A DNA stretch of 57,943 bases, taken from CAYVCP01 sp964450565. GTDB taxonomy: Bacteria > Patescibacteriota > Minisyncoccia > Minisyncoccales > CG1-02-41-26. Shown here in pieces: positions 1 to 7,362 of this stretch. Numbering within the stretch: position 1 is the first letter of the stretch; each line of letters starts with the position of its first letter. The notes beneath the pieces are model-generated. The model saw nothing but the letters and a program-made list of their open reading frames with translations. It did no database searches and was not told the DNA's origin. Made by a program: the position numbers and the translations under genes. The DNA lies in contig CAYVCP010000001.1 of assembly GCA_964450565.1 (NCBI GenBank), positions 1-57,943 on the forward strand, given 5' to 3'.

Positions 1-528
1 ACAGACTCTTTTCCAAAAGAAGAGCCTTTAAAATTTGCTATAAGAGAAAGGGCTAATTCTATTTTAGGTAATGCAATTCTTTGTTTCGCTAAAAACCCTG
101 TTTCTATTAGTAACGAACAGAGAAATAAAGTTATTAATTTGATTCATAAAGATATTGAGGTGTTGCAGTCTTATTTTATGATAGCTAAAGAACAAGAATG
201 GACACAAAAAGATTTTATTTTAGTGTTAGCTAAAGAATATCATCAGATATTGGGGGGCATGAAAATAGGCGTTGTTCAAAAAAAGTTTCAATCAAAAGAA
301 AAAAAGGATATAATAACAACAAAGCCATTCCCAAAAATAGAAAGAAAGAGATGCAGAGAGATATTGAACATGTTGCAACACAAAGAACCACTTCAAGTGA
401 AAGATTTAGAAGAAGTTTTTCATGGCATAAGCAAGAGAACACTAAGAAGGGATTTTGAATATCTTATGCATGAAGGATTGGTCAAAAGGGTAGGAGATAA
501 GAGCGATACCGGGTATATATCAAGGTAG
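1..528 (+). CDS. C-terminal part of a protein with a DeoR-type helix-turn-helix (5' end outside window)
   Basis: The frame is open from base 1 to the TAG at 526-528, so this is the last 175 codons of a gene that begins to the left. The first TTG/ATG-like codons inside are not needed as starts. The N-terminal half is helical (FPKEEPLKFAIRERA and following), possibly a four-helix bundle. A charged, low-complexity linker follows. The last 60 residues hold a winged HTH with the DeoR signature SKRTLRRDFEYL. A DNA-binding regulator is the likely role. No effector domain is recognisable. It lies 64 bp upstream of the sigma-factor gene, and its stop codon sits in the first TAGGACA repeat, so it may bind there; that is inference. 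Confidence 0.6.
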   Translation, partial: TDSFPKEEPLKFAIRERANSILGNAILCFAKNPVSISNEQRNKVINLIHKDIEVLQSYFMIAKEQEWTQKDFILVLAKEYHQILGGMKIGVVQKKFQSKEKKDIITTKPFPKIERKRCREILNMLQHKEPLQVKDLEEVFHGISKRTLRRDFEYLMHEGLVKRVGDKSDTGYISR

Positions 529-581
529 GACACTGATAGGACAACGTATGTCCTATCTAAATTTTGATAATGTCCTATCAT
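524..581. promoter_or_regulatory. Four-copy TAGGACA / TGTCCTA operator-like array
   Basis: Two direct copies of TAGGACA (526-532 and 537-543) face two inverted copies TGTCCTA (549-555 and 571-577). GATAGGACA and TGTCCTATC (535-543, 549-557) form a perfect 9-bp stem with a 5-nt loop. TGATAGGACA also matches TGTCCTATCA (571-580), which runs into a T tract, so two mutually exclusive hairpins are possible. This suits an operator for a dimeric HTH protein or an attenuator ahead of the sigma gene. The ATG at 548 falls inside the first stem, one reason to prefer the start at 593. Confidence 0.5.
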
Positions 582-592
582 TTTTTAATCCA

Positions 593-1096
593 ATGGAAAA
601 TTATAAGAAAAAATTTACAAAAATATACGATCAACATATAGATAAGATTTACCGCTTTATTTTTTTAAAAGTAGGCTCTGCAGAAACAGCCGAAGATTTA
701 ACTGCTCAAGTTTTTACAAGGGGTTGGAAGAAATTTAAGTCAGGAGAAAAGATTAAAAATGAATCGGCTTATCTCTTCCAGATAGCACGGACACAATTGG
801 CTAATTTCTACAGACAAGAAGCTAAGTATAAGATTGTGTCGGTTTCTGCTATTGATATTGAAGATTCTGCTCATACACCCGAAGAAGAACAGAAGGTTAA
901 GGGCGAAATAAAAGAAATGCAAGATTTACTTGGGGAATTGAAGGAACAATATCAAGATATATTAATATTACGTTATATTGATGATTATTCTATTAGTGAT
1001 ATTGCATTAATGCTTAATAAGTCCGAAGGAGCTGTTAGGGTGATGTTGCATCGTGCCTTAGGTGATTTACGAAAAAAAATAAAGAAAGAATATTAA
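593..1096 (+). CDS. ECF-type RNA polymerase sigma-70 family factor
   Basis: This is a 167-residue sigma factor of ECF size. Region 2 spans about residues 5-72 (FTKIYDQHIDKIYRFIF, then AEDLTAQVFTRGWKKF). Region 4 spans about 110-160, with the HTH ISDIALMLNKSEGAVRVMLHRAL. Regions 1 and 3 are absent, as in ECF factors. An in-frame ATG at 548 would add 15 residues but lies within a palindrome, and homology begins at MENYKKKFTKIYDQ, so 593 is preferred. The next gene encodes a one-TM protein, the usual place for an anti-sigma factor. A GTAAC-N16-CGTC element between them suggests autoregulation. Family assignment is firm; the regulon is inferred. Confidence 0.88.
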   Translation: MENYKKKFTKIYDQHIDKIYRFIFLKVGSAETAEDLTAQVFTRGWKKFKSGEKIKNESAYLFQIARTQLANFYRQEAKYKIVSVSAIDIEDSAHTPEEEQKVKGEIKEMQDLLGELKEQYQDILILRYIDDYSISDIALMLNKSEGAVRVMLHRALGDLRKKIKKEY

Positions 1097-1127
1097 TTTT
1101 GTAACAAATAGTAATAATTCGCGTCAT
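1097..1127 (+). promoter_or_regulatory. ECF-type promoter upstream of the putative anti-sigma gene
   Basis: GTAAC (1101-1105) is separated by 16 bp from CGTC (1122-1125). This fits the general ECF promoter pattern of an AAC-containing -35 and a CGTC -10. The ATG at 1135 is 10 nt after CGTC, so the transcript would be leaderless. Position just after the sigma gene supports autoregulation. Confidence 0.5.
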
Positions 1128-1134
1128 AATAGTA

Positions 1135-1830
1135 ATGGAAGACAAACAACTAATTAAAAAACTTAAAGATTTAAATTCTATTAAACCCAATAAACATTGG
1201 GTTGCTTTGACTAAGAATGCTATGTTCCAAGGAGAAAAAGAATCAACATCATGGTTGTTTATATCAATGGGAAAACCAGCATTAGCTTTGAGTACTTTAG
1301 CGCTTATTTCTATTGTTGTTGCTGGATCATTGCTTTACATTACACCACAATATTCTCCGGTTGCTGTTTATGATAATTTTAATGCCTTGGTTTCTAAGTT
1401 CGTTGAGCAAAATGAGTCCAACGAAGAAGCTATCGCGTCCTTGGAAGAAATCCAACTTAAGTTAAAAGAAATTAGTGCCTCTTTAGAGAATATAAAAAAT
1501 ATTAAAGATCCTGGACAAGCTTTAACTATGACAGGGGTTGTTAAAGGAACCGCGCAAAGAGGAAGTGAAGCAGTAGAAAGAATAAAAGATGCAAATGGTA
1601 CTTTGTCAAGACAAGTTTTGGCGAGTTTGGGGGAAGTTGAAGAGATATCAAAAGATTTAGAGCAGAAAACTTCTGATTTACAAATAGAGATGTTTGAGTC
1701 TTATTTAGATACATTAAAACAGGAAGAATTAACGGAAAAGAATAGGGAGTACTTAGAAAAAGCTATAGCTTATTATAATGAGGAAAAAATTTCAGAAGCA
1801 ATGATTTTTGTATTAAAAATAGAACAATAG
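1135..1830 (+). CDS. Single-TM membrane protein, putative anti-sigma partner
   Basis: 231 residues. A cytoplasmic N-terminus of about 45 residues is followed by one membrane segment (about 47-70, KPALALSTLALISIVVAGSLLYI). The extracytoplasmic part, about 160 residues, is mostly helical with coiled-coil character (heptad-like stretches at EEAIASLEEIQLKLKEISA and EKAIAYYNEEKISEAM). The topology and the position 38 nt behind an ECF sigma gene match membrane anti-sigma factors. The N-terminal part has no zinc-binding His-Cys-Cys motif. It resembles the DUF5667-type proteins that follow sigma factors in related genomes, but I cannot confirm this. The anti-sigma role is inferred from context. Confidence 0.6.
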   Translation: MEDKQLIKKLKDLNSIKPNKHWVALTKNAMFQGEKESTSWLFISMGKPALALSTLALISIVVAGSLLYITPQYSPVAVYDNFNALVSKFVEQNESNEEAIASLEEIQLKLKEISASLENIKNIKDPGQALTMTGVVKGTAQRGSEAVERIKDANGTLSRQVLASLGEVEEISKDLEQKTSDLQIEMFESYLDTLKQEELTEKNREYLEKAIAYYNEEKISEAMIFVLKIEQ

Positions 1831-1837
1831 CCGTCAT
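1806..1837 (+). promoter_or_regulatory. Possible second ECF-type promoter, for the surface-protein gene
   Basis: TTTTGTA (1806-1812), 19 bp, CGTCAT (1832-1837). The element at 1097-1127 reads TTTTGTA, 18 bp, CGTCAT. The shared heptamer and hexamer at nearly the same spacing suggest the same sigma factor, giving a leader of about 250 nt. It overlaps the end of the upstream CDS, so coding constraint may explain part of the match. Confidence 0.3.
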
Positions 1838-1854
1838 TTACACTTGAAAAAGGG

Positions 1855-1896
1855 GGACAGTATTTGTTCAGAAATTGTTTTGAGTAAATACTGTCC
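1855..1896. repeat. REP-like palindrome (11-bp perfect stem)
   Basis: GGACAGTATTT (1855-1865) is the exact inverse of AAATACTGTCC (1886-1896), with a 20-nt loop. The G-rich GGGGGACAG edge resembles palindromes mobilised by REP-associated IS200-like transposases. No such transposase gene lies in the window, so the link is inference. It is the first of several hairpins in the surface-protein leader. Confidence 0.5.
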
Positions 1897-1907
1897 TCTT
1901 GGACAGA

Positions 1908-1936
1908 TGTAAAAAGTCGTCGACGGCGTTTTTACA
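1908..1936. repeat. Imperfect palindrome centred on CGTCGACG
   Basis: TGTAAAAA (1908-1915) and TTTTTACA (1929-1936) flank the palindrome CGTCGACG. It is unusually GC-rich for this sequence and lies in the leader of the surface-protein gene. A regulator-binding site or an RNA hairpin is possible. Confidence 0.45.
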
Positions 1937-1981
1937 GATTAAAAAGGTCGGAATTAATTGACCGGAAAAGCCTAAAAAGCA

Positions 1982-2075
1982 AAATTATAGGTTATAATTT
2001 CTGGTCGCTACTTTGTTATTATAAAGCAAAGTAGCAAAGGCGAAAGGTTCTGTAAATTTTTTAACAAAATTACAG
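1982..2075. repeat. Three consecutive hairpins in the surface-protein 5' leader
   Basis: Hairpin 1: AAATTATA/TATAATTT (1982-1989, 1993-2000). Hairpin 2: GCTACTTTG/CAAAGTAGC (2007-2015, 2027-2035), perfect 9 bp. Hairpin 3: CTGTAA-a-TTTT/AAAA-TTACAG (2050-2060, 2066-2075), ending 19 nt before the ATG at 2095. Serial hairpins fit an mRNA-stabilising leader for a very abundant protein. None is followed by a T tract, so they are not plain terminators. Confidence 0.5.
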
Positions 2076-2094
2076 GCCGAATAAATTGAATAAA

Positions 2095-5000
2095 ATGAGT
2101 AAATTGATTAAAAAGATCGTATCAGTTGCTACAACTTTAACAGTTGCAGCAATGATAATGGCTCCTGCTGTCCCAGCAAAAGCATTAACTGCTGCTGAGC
2201 TTCAGGAACAAATTGCTGCCCTACAAGCTCAGTTAGTTGCCCTAACGGCTGAATTAGCTAATCTTGACGGAGGTAGCACACCAGGTGGAACTACTGCAAT
2301 TCCTGCTTGTGTGGGGATTACATTCTCAAGAAGTTTGGCGGTAAAATCAACAGGTTCTGATGTAAAGTGCTTACAGGCGCTTTTGAACTCTAATGTTGGT
2401 ACGCAAATAGCTTCTTCGGGTGTTGGTTCTCCTGGAAACGAAACTTCTTACTTTGGTAATTTAACTAAAGCAGGAGTTGTTAAATTTCAGGAACTTTATA
2501 CTTCTGAAGTTTTAACTCCAGTTGGATTAGTATCAGGAACAGGTTATTTTGGTCCTTCAACAAGGGCTAAAGCTAACACTATTCTTGCCTCAGGAACTAC
2601 TGGTGGTGACACTGGTGGTGACACTGGTGGTACTGTAACTCCAACAGGAGCTGGTTTATCAGTAGTTTTATCTTCTGATAACCCAATTTCAGCTACTATC
2701 GTTTCTGATTCTACAGGTGCTGCTGCAGATAGTGCTCAGTCAATGATTCCAATGTTGAAACTTCAGTTAACTAACGGAGATTCTTCTGAAGTAAAGGTAA
2801 CTTCATTGTCATTAAAGAGAAAAGGTATTTCTGCTGACGGTGACTTATCCCAATCTTATCTTTATGAAGGCGATACTTTATTGGCTGAATATCAATCATT
2901 TTCAGATTCTGTTTTAACATTTGCTAATTCTTCTGGAATTATTTCAATTCCAGCAGGAGGCACAAAAGTTATTACATTGAAAGTTGATTTGACTAACGGT
3001 ACTGGTTCTGGGAAAACAATGAGCTTTTCTCTTGAATCTGCTTCAAGTGTAGTAACAGATGCTTCACAAGTTAATGGAACTTATCCTATAACGGGTAATT
3101 TAATGTCAACAGCTGTTACAACTGATTTGGGTCAATTAACTGTAGCTACTTCAACAGGCCCGGCTACATCAATTGATCCTGCAGATAATCTTGATGTTTT
3201 TAACTTCACATTAGCTGCATCAGATCAGAATCTTGAAGTTAGAAAGATTAAAGTTACAAACACAGGTTCAACTGACGCAAATGATTTGACAAACCTAAAG
3301 CTTTATGACGGTGCTACTCAGATCGGAAGCACAGTAGCTTCTATGGATTCTGATAAAACAGTTACATTTGATTTGTCTGGTGATCCTTTAATAATAAATA
3401 AAGGAATTACAAAGACAATGCATGTAAAAGCTGATATTAGTGGTGGAACAAATAGAACGTTCCAAATGGGTCTTCAAGAAATAACCGACATTACAGTTTA
3501 CGATACTCAATATGGAGTTTTCATAAAACCAGACAGACTTGATTCTTGGAAAATTCATGAACATCGAGCTTCTACTATTAGTACTGGTAAATTAACTGTT
3601 ACAAGAGCATCTGATTCTCCATCGGGTAATATTGCAAAAGATGCAACAAACAACACTCTTGCTAAATTTAATTTGAAAGCAACGGGTGAAGATGTAAAAA
3701 TTACCGCTATGAGTGTTGACGCATACGGTGGTGTTAATGGTAAAGGATTATACCAGATGAAAGTTGTATTTGATGGAGCTCAAAAAGGTACTACAATAGC
3801 TTCTTCTACTACTACTACTGATACAAGTGCTGGAGAGGCAAATAGTTTTACCTTTGGTAATACTTTCGTTGTTCCAGCTGATGGACAAGAGCATTCTCTT
3901 GAAATTAGAAGTGATGTCAAAAAGAGTGCTGGTACATCTTATACTGGAGGCGAGACTATAACTATTAAGTTATCAAGTATAACAGCTAAGGGCAGGACTT
4001 CTTCAGCTAGCGTTACAGCTTCTGTAGCATATGGTTATCAAGTAACTATTTCTACAGGAACTATTACAGCTGCTAAGAACAATGCTTATGGTAATTGGTC
4101 TTCTACTAACCCAACAGGTGTTAGAGGAGCTACTGAAGTTTTAGTTGGTTCTTTTGTTGTTACAGCCGGTGCTTCAGAAGTAGCTGAAATTACAGCTATT
4201 GCTGCTGAATGGACCACTACAACCAATGATACAGTTCAAAATTTGAAATTGTATAAGGGTACGAAAGAAACAGGAACTCAAATTGGTGCAGTTCAGGCAA
4301 ACGTAACAGCTGCTACTGACTACACTTTCTATCCATCACCTTATATAGAAGTTTCAGCTGGCGAACAATTTATTGTTAATGCTTACGCTGACCTTCTTAA
4401 TAATGATGAGGCTGGTGATTCAGGTATAGTAACTTTGGAAGTTATTACAGGAACAGGTAAGATAACTGGCGGAGCTGTTAATAGTGCTGGAAGCATAGCT
4501 GGTCAAACTTCATATGTTTCTGGAGCTGGTGTATTAAATGCTTATAAAGACGCTTCTTCACCTGTAGCTACATTGGTAACAATGGGCACTACAGGAGTAG
4601 AATTTGCTAAGATCAAATATACTGCCTCAACATCACCAGAAGATATTTTAGTGACAAAAATAGTTGCTACAACTACTTTGAGTGATGAAGCGCCAACTAC
4701 TACAATCAAGAATATTAGAATAACAGCTGATGGCCTTGATCAGACATTGACTGCATTGAGTGACGCTGGTGTTGCCACTTTTGATTTATCTGGCAATCCA
4801 TGGGTTATAGCAGCTGGTACTGAACCAATATTGACTGTTTCAGCTGATATTAATAGTTATAATTATGCTTCATCTGGAGCATCTGTAGCTATTGGTGTAG
4901 CAACAACTACTTACAAGGGTCAGATGTCAGGAACACCAACTGACGTTGTCATTCCTTCAGAAACAGCAGGAAATGCTATGGTTACTTATAGGACACAACC

Positions 5001-5583
5001 TACTGTTGCTAAGGTTGACTTTACAAGTCCTGTGTTGATCAGTGGAACAAGAGACTTATTCAGGTTCTCTGTTACTGCTGATGCAGGACATGCTGTCAAC
5101 TTATACAGTATCAACTTGGATGTAAGTATGTTTGATGTTTCTACAACATCAGGCGATTTATCAATTCAAGACCTTACACTTTATGATATAAGTGATGGAA
5201 GTCAAACAGCTTTGAACGATAGAGGTGCTTATGCTACTGGTTCTTCAACAACATACAATACGACAACAACCATTGCTTCTATTGAGTTTGGAACCACTAA
5301 TGATTTAAATGCTAAGGTTGGTAACATAAAGTTGTTTACTGGTGGTGACACAGCCACTACTTCAATGGATCAGATTCCAGCTGGTGACAAAGTTACTTAT
5401 GCTGTTAAAGCAATAGTTGCTGGTGTTGATGTTACAGGTGATAGCATTAATATAAGACTTGCGAACGTTGGAACAACTGGTGATGATTTGAATGCTATTG
5501 TTTGGGGTGACGGAACAGATGTAAGTATTACATCTACTAAGGTCAAGACTCTTCCAACAGACACTCAATCACATACCAAATAA
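2095..5583 (+). CDS. Secreted S-layer-like surface protein with peptidoglycan-binding domain and six tandem repeats
   Basis: 1162 residues. The signal peptide spans residues 1-31 (MSKLIKKIVSVATTLTVAAM, predicted cut after AKA). A short coiled coil follows (AAELQEQIAALQAQL). A PG_binding_1-type domain lies at about 70-165 (SDVKCLQALLN, SYFGNLTKAGVVKFQELY, GYFGPSTRAKAN), then a Gly/Thr/Asp linker (TGGDTGGDTGG). The rest is Thr/Ser-rich, predicted beta sandwich, in six units of about 150 residues. An upstream in-frame TTG at 2086 is less likely than this ATG. The leader, the strong terminator and the sigma/anti-sigma pair upstream suit an abundant cell-envelope protein. The wall-binding domain probably anchors it. 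S-layer role is inferred. Confidence 0.8.
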   Translation: MSKLIKKIVSVATTLTVAAMIMAPAVPAKALTAAELQEQIAALQAQLVALTAELANLDGGSTPGGTTAIPACVGITFSRSLAVKSTGSDVKCLQALLNSNVGTQIASSGVGSPGNETSYFGNLTKAGVVKFQELYTSEVLTPVGLVSGTGYFGPSTRAKANTILASGTTGGDTGGDTGGTVTPTGAGLSVVLSSDNPISATIVSDSTGAAADSAQSMIPMLKLQLTNGDSSEVKVTSLSLKRKGISADGDLSQSYLYEGDTLLAEYQSFSDSVLTFANSSGIISIPAGGTKVITLKVDLTNGTGSGKTMSFSLESASSVVTDASQVNGTYPITGNLMSTAVTTDLGQLTVATSTGPATSIDPADNLDVFNFTLAASDQNLEVRKIKVTNTGSTDANDLTNLKLYDGATQIGSTVASMDSDKTVTFDLSGDPLIINKGITKTMHVKADISGGTNRTFQMGLQEITDITVYDTQYGVFIKPDRLDSWKIHEHRASTISTGKLTVTRASDSPSGNIAKDATNNTLAKFNLKATGEDVKITAMSVDAYGGVNGKGLYQMKVVFDGAQKGTTIASSTTTTDTSAGEANSFTFGNTFVVPADGQEHSLEIRSDVKKSAGTSYTGGETITIKLSSITAKGRTSSASVTASVAYGYQVTISTGTITAAKNNAYGNWSSTNPTGVRGATEVLVGSFVVTAGASEVAEITAIAAEWTTTTNDTVQNLKLYKGTKETGTQIGAVQANVTAATDYTFYPSPYIEVSAGEQFIVNAYADLLNNDEAGDSGIVTLEVITGTGKITGGAVNSAGSIAGQTSYVSGAGVLNAYKDASSPVATLVTMGTTGVEFAKIKYTASTSPEDILVTKIVATTTLSDEAPTTTIKNIRITADGLDQTLTALSDAGVATFDLSGNPWVIAAGTEPILTVSADINSYNYASSGASVAIGVATTTYKGQMSGTPTDVVIPSETAGNAMVTYRTQPTVAKVDFTSPVLISGTRDLFRFSVTADAGHAVNLYSINLDVSMFDVSTTSGDLSIQDLTLYDISDGSQTALNDRGAYATGSSTTYNTTTTIASIEFGTTNDLNAKVGNIKLFTGGDTATTSMDQIPAGDKVTYAVKAIVAGVDVTGDSINIRLANVGTTGDDLNAIVWGDGTDVSITSTKVKTLPTDTQSHTK

Positions 5584-5644
5584 GTATTAGCTAAGATTAG
5601 TAACACACCTTCGTTTTTCTATCAAGGAAAATTTGAGAAGGAGC

Positions 5645-5681
5645 AAGAGCCCCCTGACGAGGGGGTTCTTTGTTTTTTTCT
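5645..5681 (+). terminator. Strong intrinsic terminator after the surface-protein gene
   Basis: AAGAGCCCCCT pairs with AGGGGGTTCTT (11 bp, one G-U) across a GACG tetraloop, followed by TTTGTTTTTTT. It is the clearest intrinsic terminator in the window, as expected behind a highly expressed gene. Confidence 0.92.
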
Positions 5682-5707
5682 TTTTTTTATGATATATTTT
5701 TAAATAT

Positions 5708-6901
5708 ATGGAAGAAAAACAAAAAGTAGTTGTAGTTTCTGGATATTTTAATCCTATACACAAGGGCCATGTGCGACTTTTCAAAGAAGCTAAGTCTTTA
5801 GGAGACAAGCTTGTTGTGATAGTGAATAATGATAATCAAGTTAAGTTAAAGGGTAGTTTTCCTTTTATGTCAGAGAAAAGTAGGGTTGAAGTTATAAAAG
5901 CTATTCAATATGTTGACGAGGTTATCTTATCAATTGATCAAGACAGGACAGTTAGAAAAACATTAGCCATGTTAAAGCCTGATATTTTTGCAAACGGAGG
6001 AGATAGAAGAGAAAGGGTTGATTTACCAGAGGCAGAGGTTTGTAAAAAGTATAACATTCAATTAGTTTTTAATGTTGGTGGTGGTAAAATTCAGTCAAGC
6101 TCTTGGTTGATAGAAAAGGCTCAAGGTAGGATTTTAAACAAAGAAATTCCAATAGAAAAACTGGATAAGATAAAGATGTTAGTTTTAGATAGTGACGGAG
6201 TATGTGTACAAAGAGGAACGATTATTGAAGAAAAAGAAACTGGCTCAGCTTATGAATTACAAATATCAACAGGCTTGATATCTCAAGAGTTAGCAGAAAG
6301 AATTAATAGATTAAAGAAAAAGATAATTGTTTGCATTTCATCTGGCAGAAGTTTGATGTATCTTCAAACGGTATATAGTAGAATTATTGGAGAAAATACT
6401 ATTCTAATAGCAGAAAACGGTAATTTAGTTTTGCATAAAGGTAATATTTCTCAATCTTTTCAATATGGCGTAGATTATTTTCATAAGTTAGGAATTATTA
6501 GAAATAATATGAAGCACTTAGCTATTAAAGGTTTTGAGCCAAAACAAACGATTTTGACTGCTCATGCGGACAAAGAATTACAGTCTGTTTATCATATTGT
6601 TGATAAAATTGATAAAGAAAAGGAGTTACGAGTTATGTGGAATGGCGAAGCTTTTGATATTCAGAGAAAAAATGTTAACAAGGGAATGGGTTTAGAAAAA
6701 TTACTCAAAGTGTTGAATATTCAGAAAGAAGAAGTAATTGCTATTGGAGATAGGGTGAATGACAAAGAGTTGTTAGATGTTGCTGGTATCGGTGTTTCCG
6801 CTGACTCTAATGCTTTAAAGGCAGAATATTGGACGAAAGATAATAACAAGTTGCCTGGCGATATTTTAGTTCAGTATCTTTTAGATTATTTTGAAAAATA
6901 A
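5708..6901 (+). CDS. Fusion of a cytidylyltransferase-like nucleotidyltransferase and a HAD-family phosphatase
   Basis: 397 residues in two domains. Residues about 5-135 are a HIGH-type nucleotidyltransferase (VVVSGYFNPIHKGHVRLFKE with HKGH, and NGGDRRERVDLPE), related to RfaE2/TagD/GCT enzymes. Residues about 155-397 are a HAD phosphatase: motif I DSDGVC, motif II CISSGRS, motif III Lys in NVNKGMGLEKLL, motif IV GDRVNDKELL. The long insert between motifs II and III suggests a Cof/SPP-like C2 cap. All key residues of both domains are present. A sugar-phosphate dephosphorylation plus activation role, as in heptose activation, is plausible but unproven. It is followed 5 nt later by the FKBP gene. 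Confidence 0.75.
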   Translation: MEEKQKVVVVSGYFNPIHKGHVRLFKEAKSLGDKLVVIVNNDNQVKLKGSFPFMSEKSRVEVIKAIQYVDEVILSIDQDRTVRKTLAMLKPDIFANGGDRRERVDLPEAEVCKKYNIQLVFNVGGGKIQSSSWLIEKAQGRILNKEIPIEKLDKIKMLVLDSDGVCVQRGTIIEEKETGSAYELQISTGLISQELAERINRLKKKIIVCISSGRSLMYLQTVYSRIIGENTILIAENGNLVLHKGNISQSFQYGVDYFHKLGIIRNNMKHLAIKGFEPKQTILTAHADKELQSVYHIVDKIDKEKELRVMWNGEAFDIQRKNVNKGMGLEKLLKVLNIQKEEVIAIGDRVNDKELLDVAGIGVSADSNALKAEYWTKDNNKLPGDILVQYLLDYFEK

Positions 6902-6906
6902 AAAAT

Positions 6907-7344
6907 ATGGATAAAAAATATATTGTTAATTTCGTAGTATTTTTCATTGTTGTTGTGGTCGCATTTTTCATTTATCAAAAATTTATGCCAAATTTAGAAA
7001 ACGAGGAAGTTGTCAAAGAAGAATTTAACATAGAAGTATTACAAGAAGGAAAAGGAGAAGAAGCAAAAATAGGGGATACTGTGTCTGTGCATTATATGGG
7101 GGTTTTAAGGGATGGGACAAAATTTGATTCTAGCTTGGATAGGGAAGAGCCTTTTTCCTTTACCTTAGGAGAAAACAGAGTGATTCAGGGGTGGGAACAA
7201 GGTATTGTAGGAATGAAGGTATCTGAAAAAAGAAAACTTACTATTCCTGCTGAATTGGGATATGGTGAAGCTGGGATACCAGGGGGTCCTATTCCGCCAA
7301 ATGCTACTTTAATTTTTGAAGTAGAACTTTTAGGTATTCAATAA
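6907..7344 (+). CDS. Membrane-anchored FKBP-type peptidyl-prolyl cis-trans isomerase
   Basis: 145 residues. One N-terminal membrane segment (about 5-23) serves as signal anchor. The FKBP domain covers about residues 45-145 (GDTVSVHYMGVLRDGTKFDS, IQGWEQGIVGMKVSEKR, GYGEAGIPGGPIPPNATL). The conserved active-site aromatic and hydrophobic positions are present. It should act outside the membrane as a folding helper for secreted proteins. Its neighbours, a secreted metallopeptidase and the surface protein, fit that role. It is 5 nt downstream of the fusion gene and probably co-transcribed. Confidence 0.92.
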   Translation: MDKKYIVNFVVFFIVVVVAFFIYQKFMPNLENEEVVKEEFNIEVLQEGKGEEAKIGDTVSVHYMGVLRDGTKFDSSLDREEPFSFTLGENRVIQGWEQGIVGMKVSEKRKLTIPAELGYGEAGIPGGPIPPNATLIFEVELLGIQ

Positions 7345-7362
7345 CTATGTTAAAATTTAAGC

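Noticed and set aside
548..592. ATG at 548 as the start of the sigma factor
   Set aside because: Lies in the 3' arm of a palindrome, adds 15 residues not typical of the family; the ATG at 593 begins where sigma region 2 similarity begins.
5362..5568. Minus-strand frame opposite the end of the surface-protein gene
   Set aside because: Antisense shadow of Thr/Ser-rich coding sequence.
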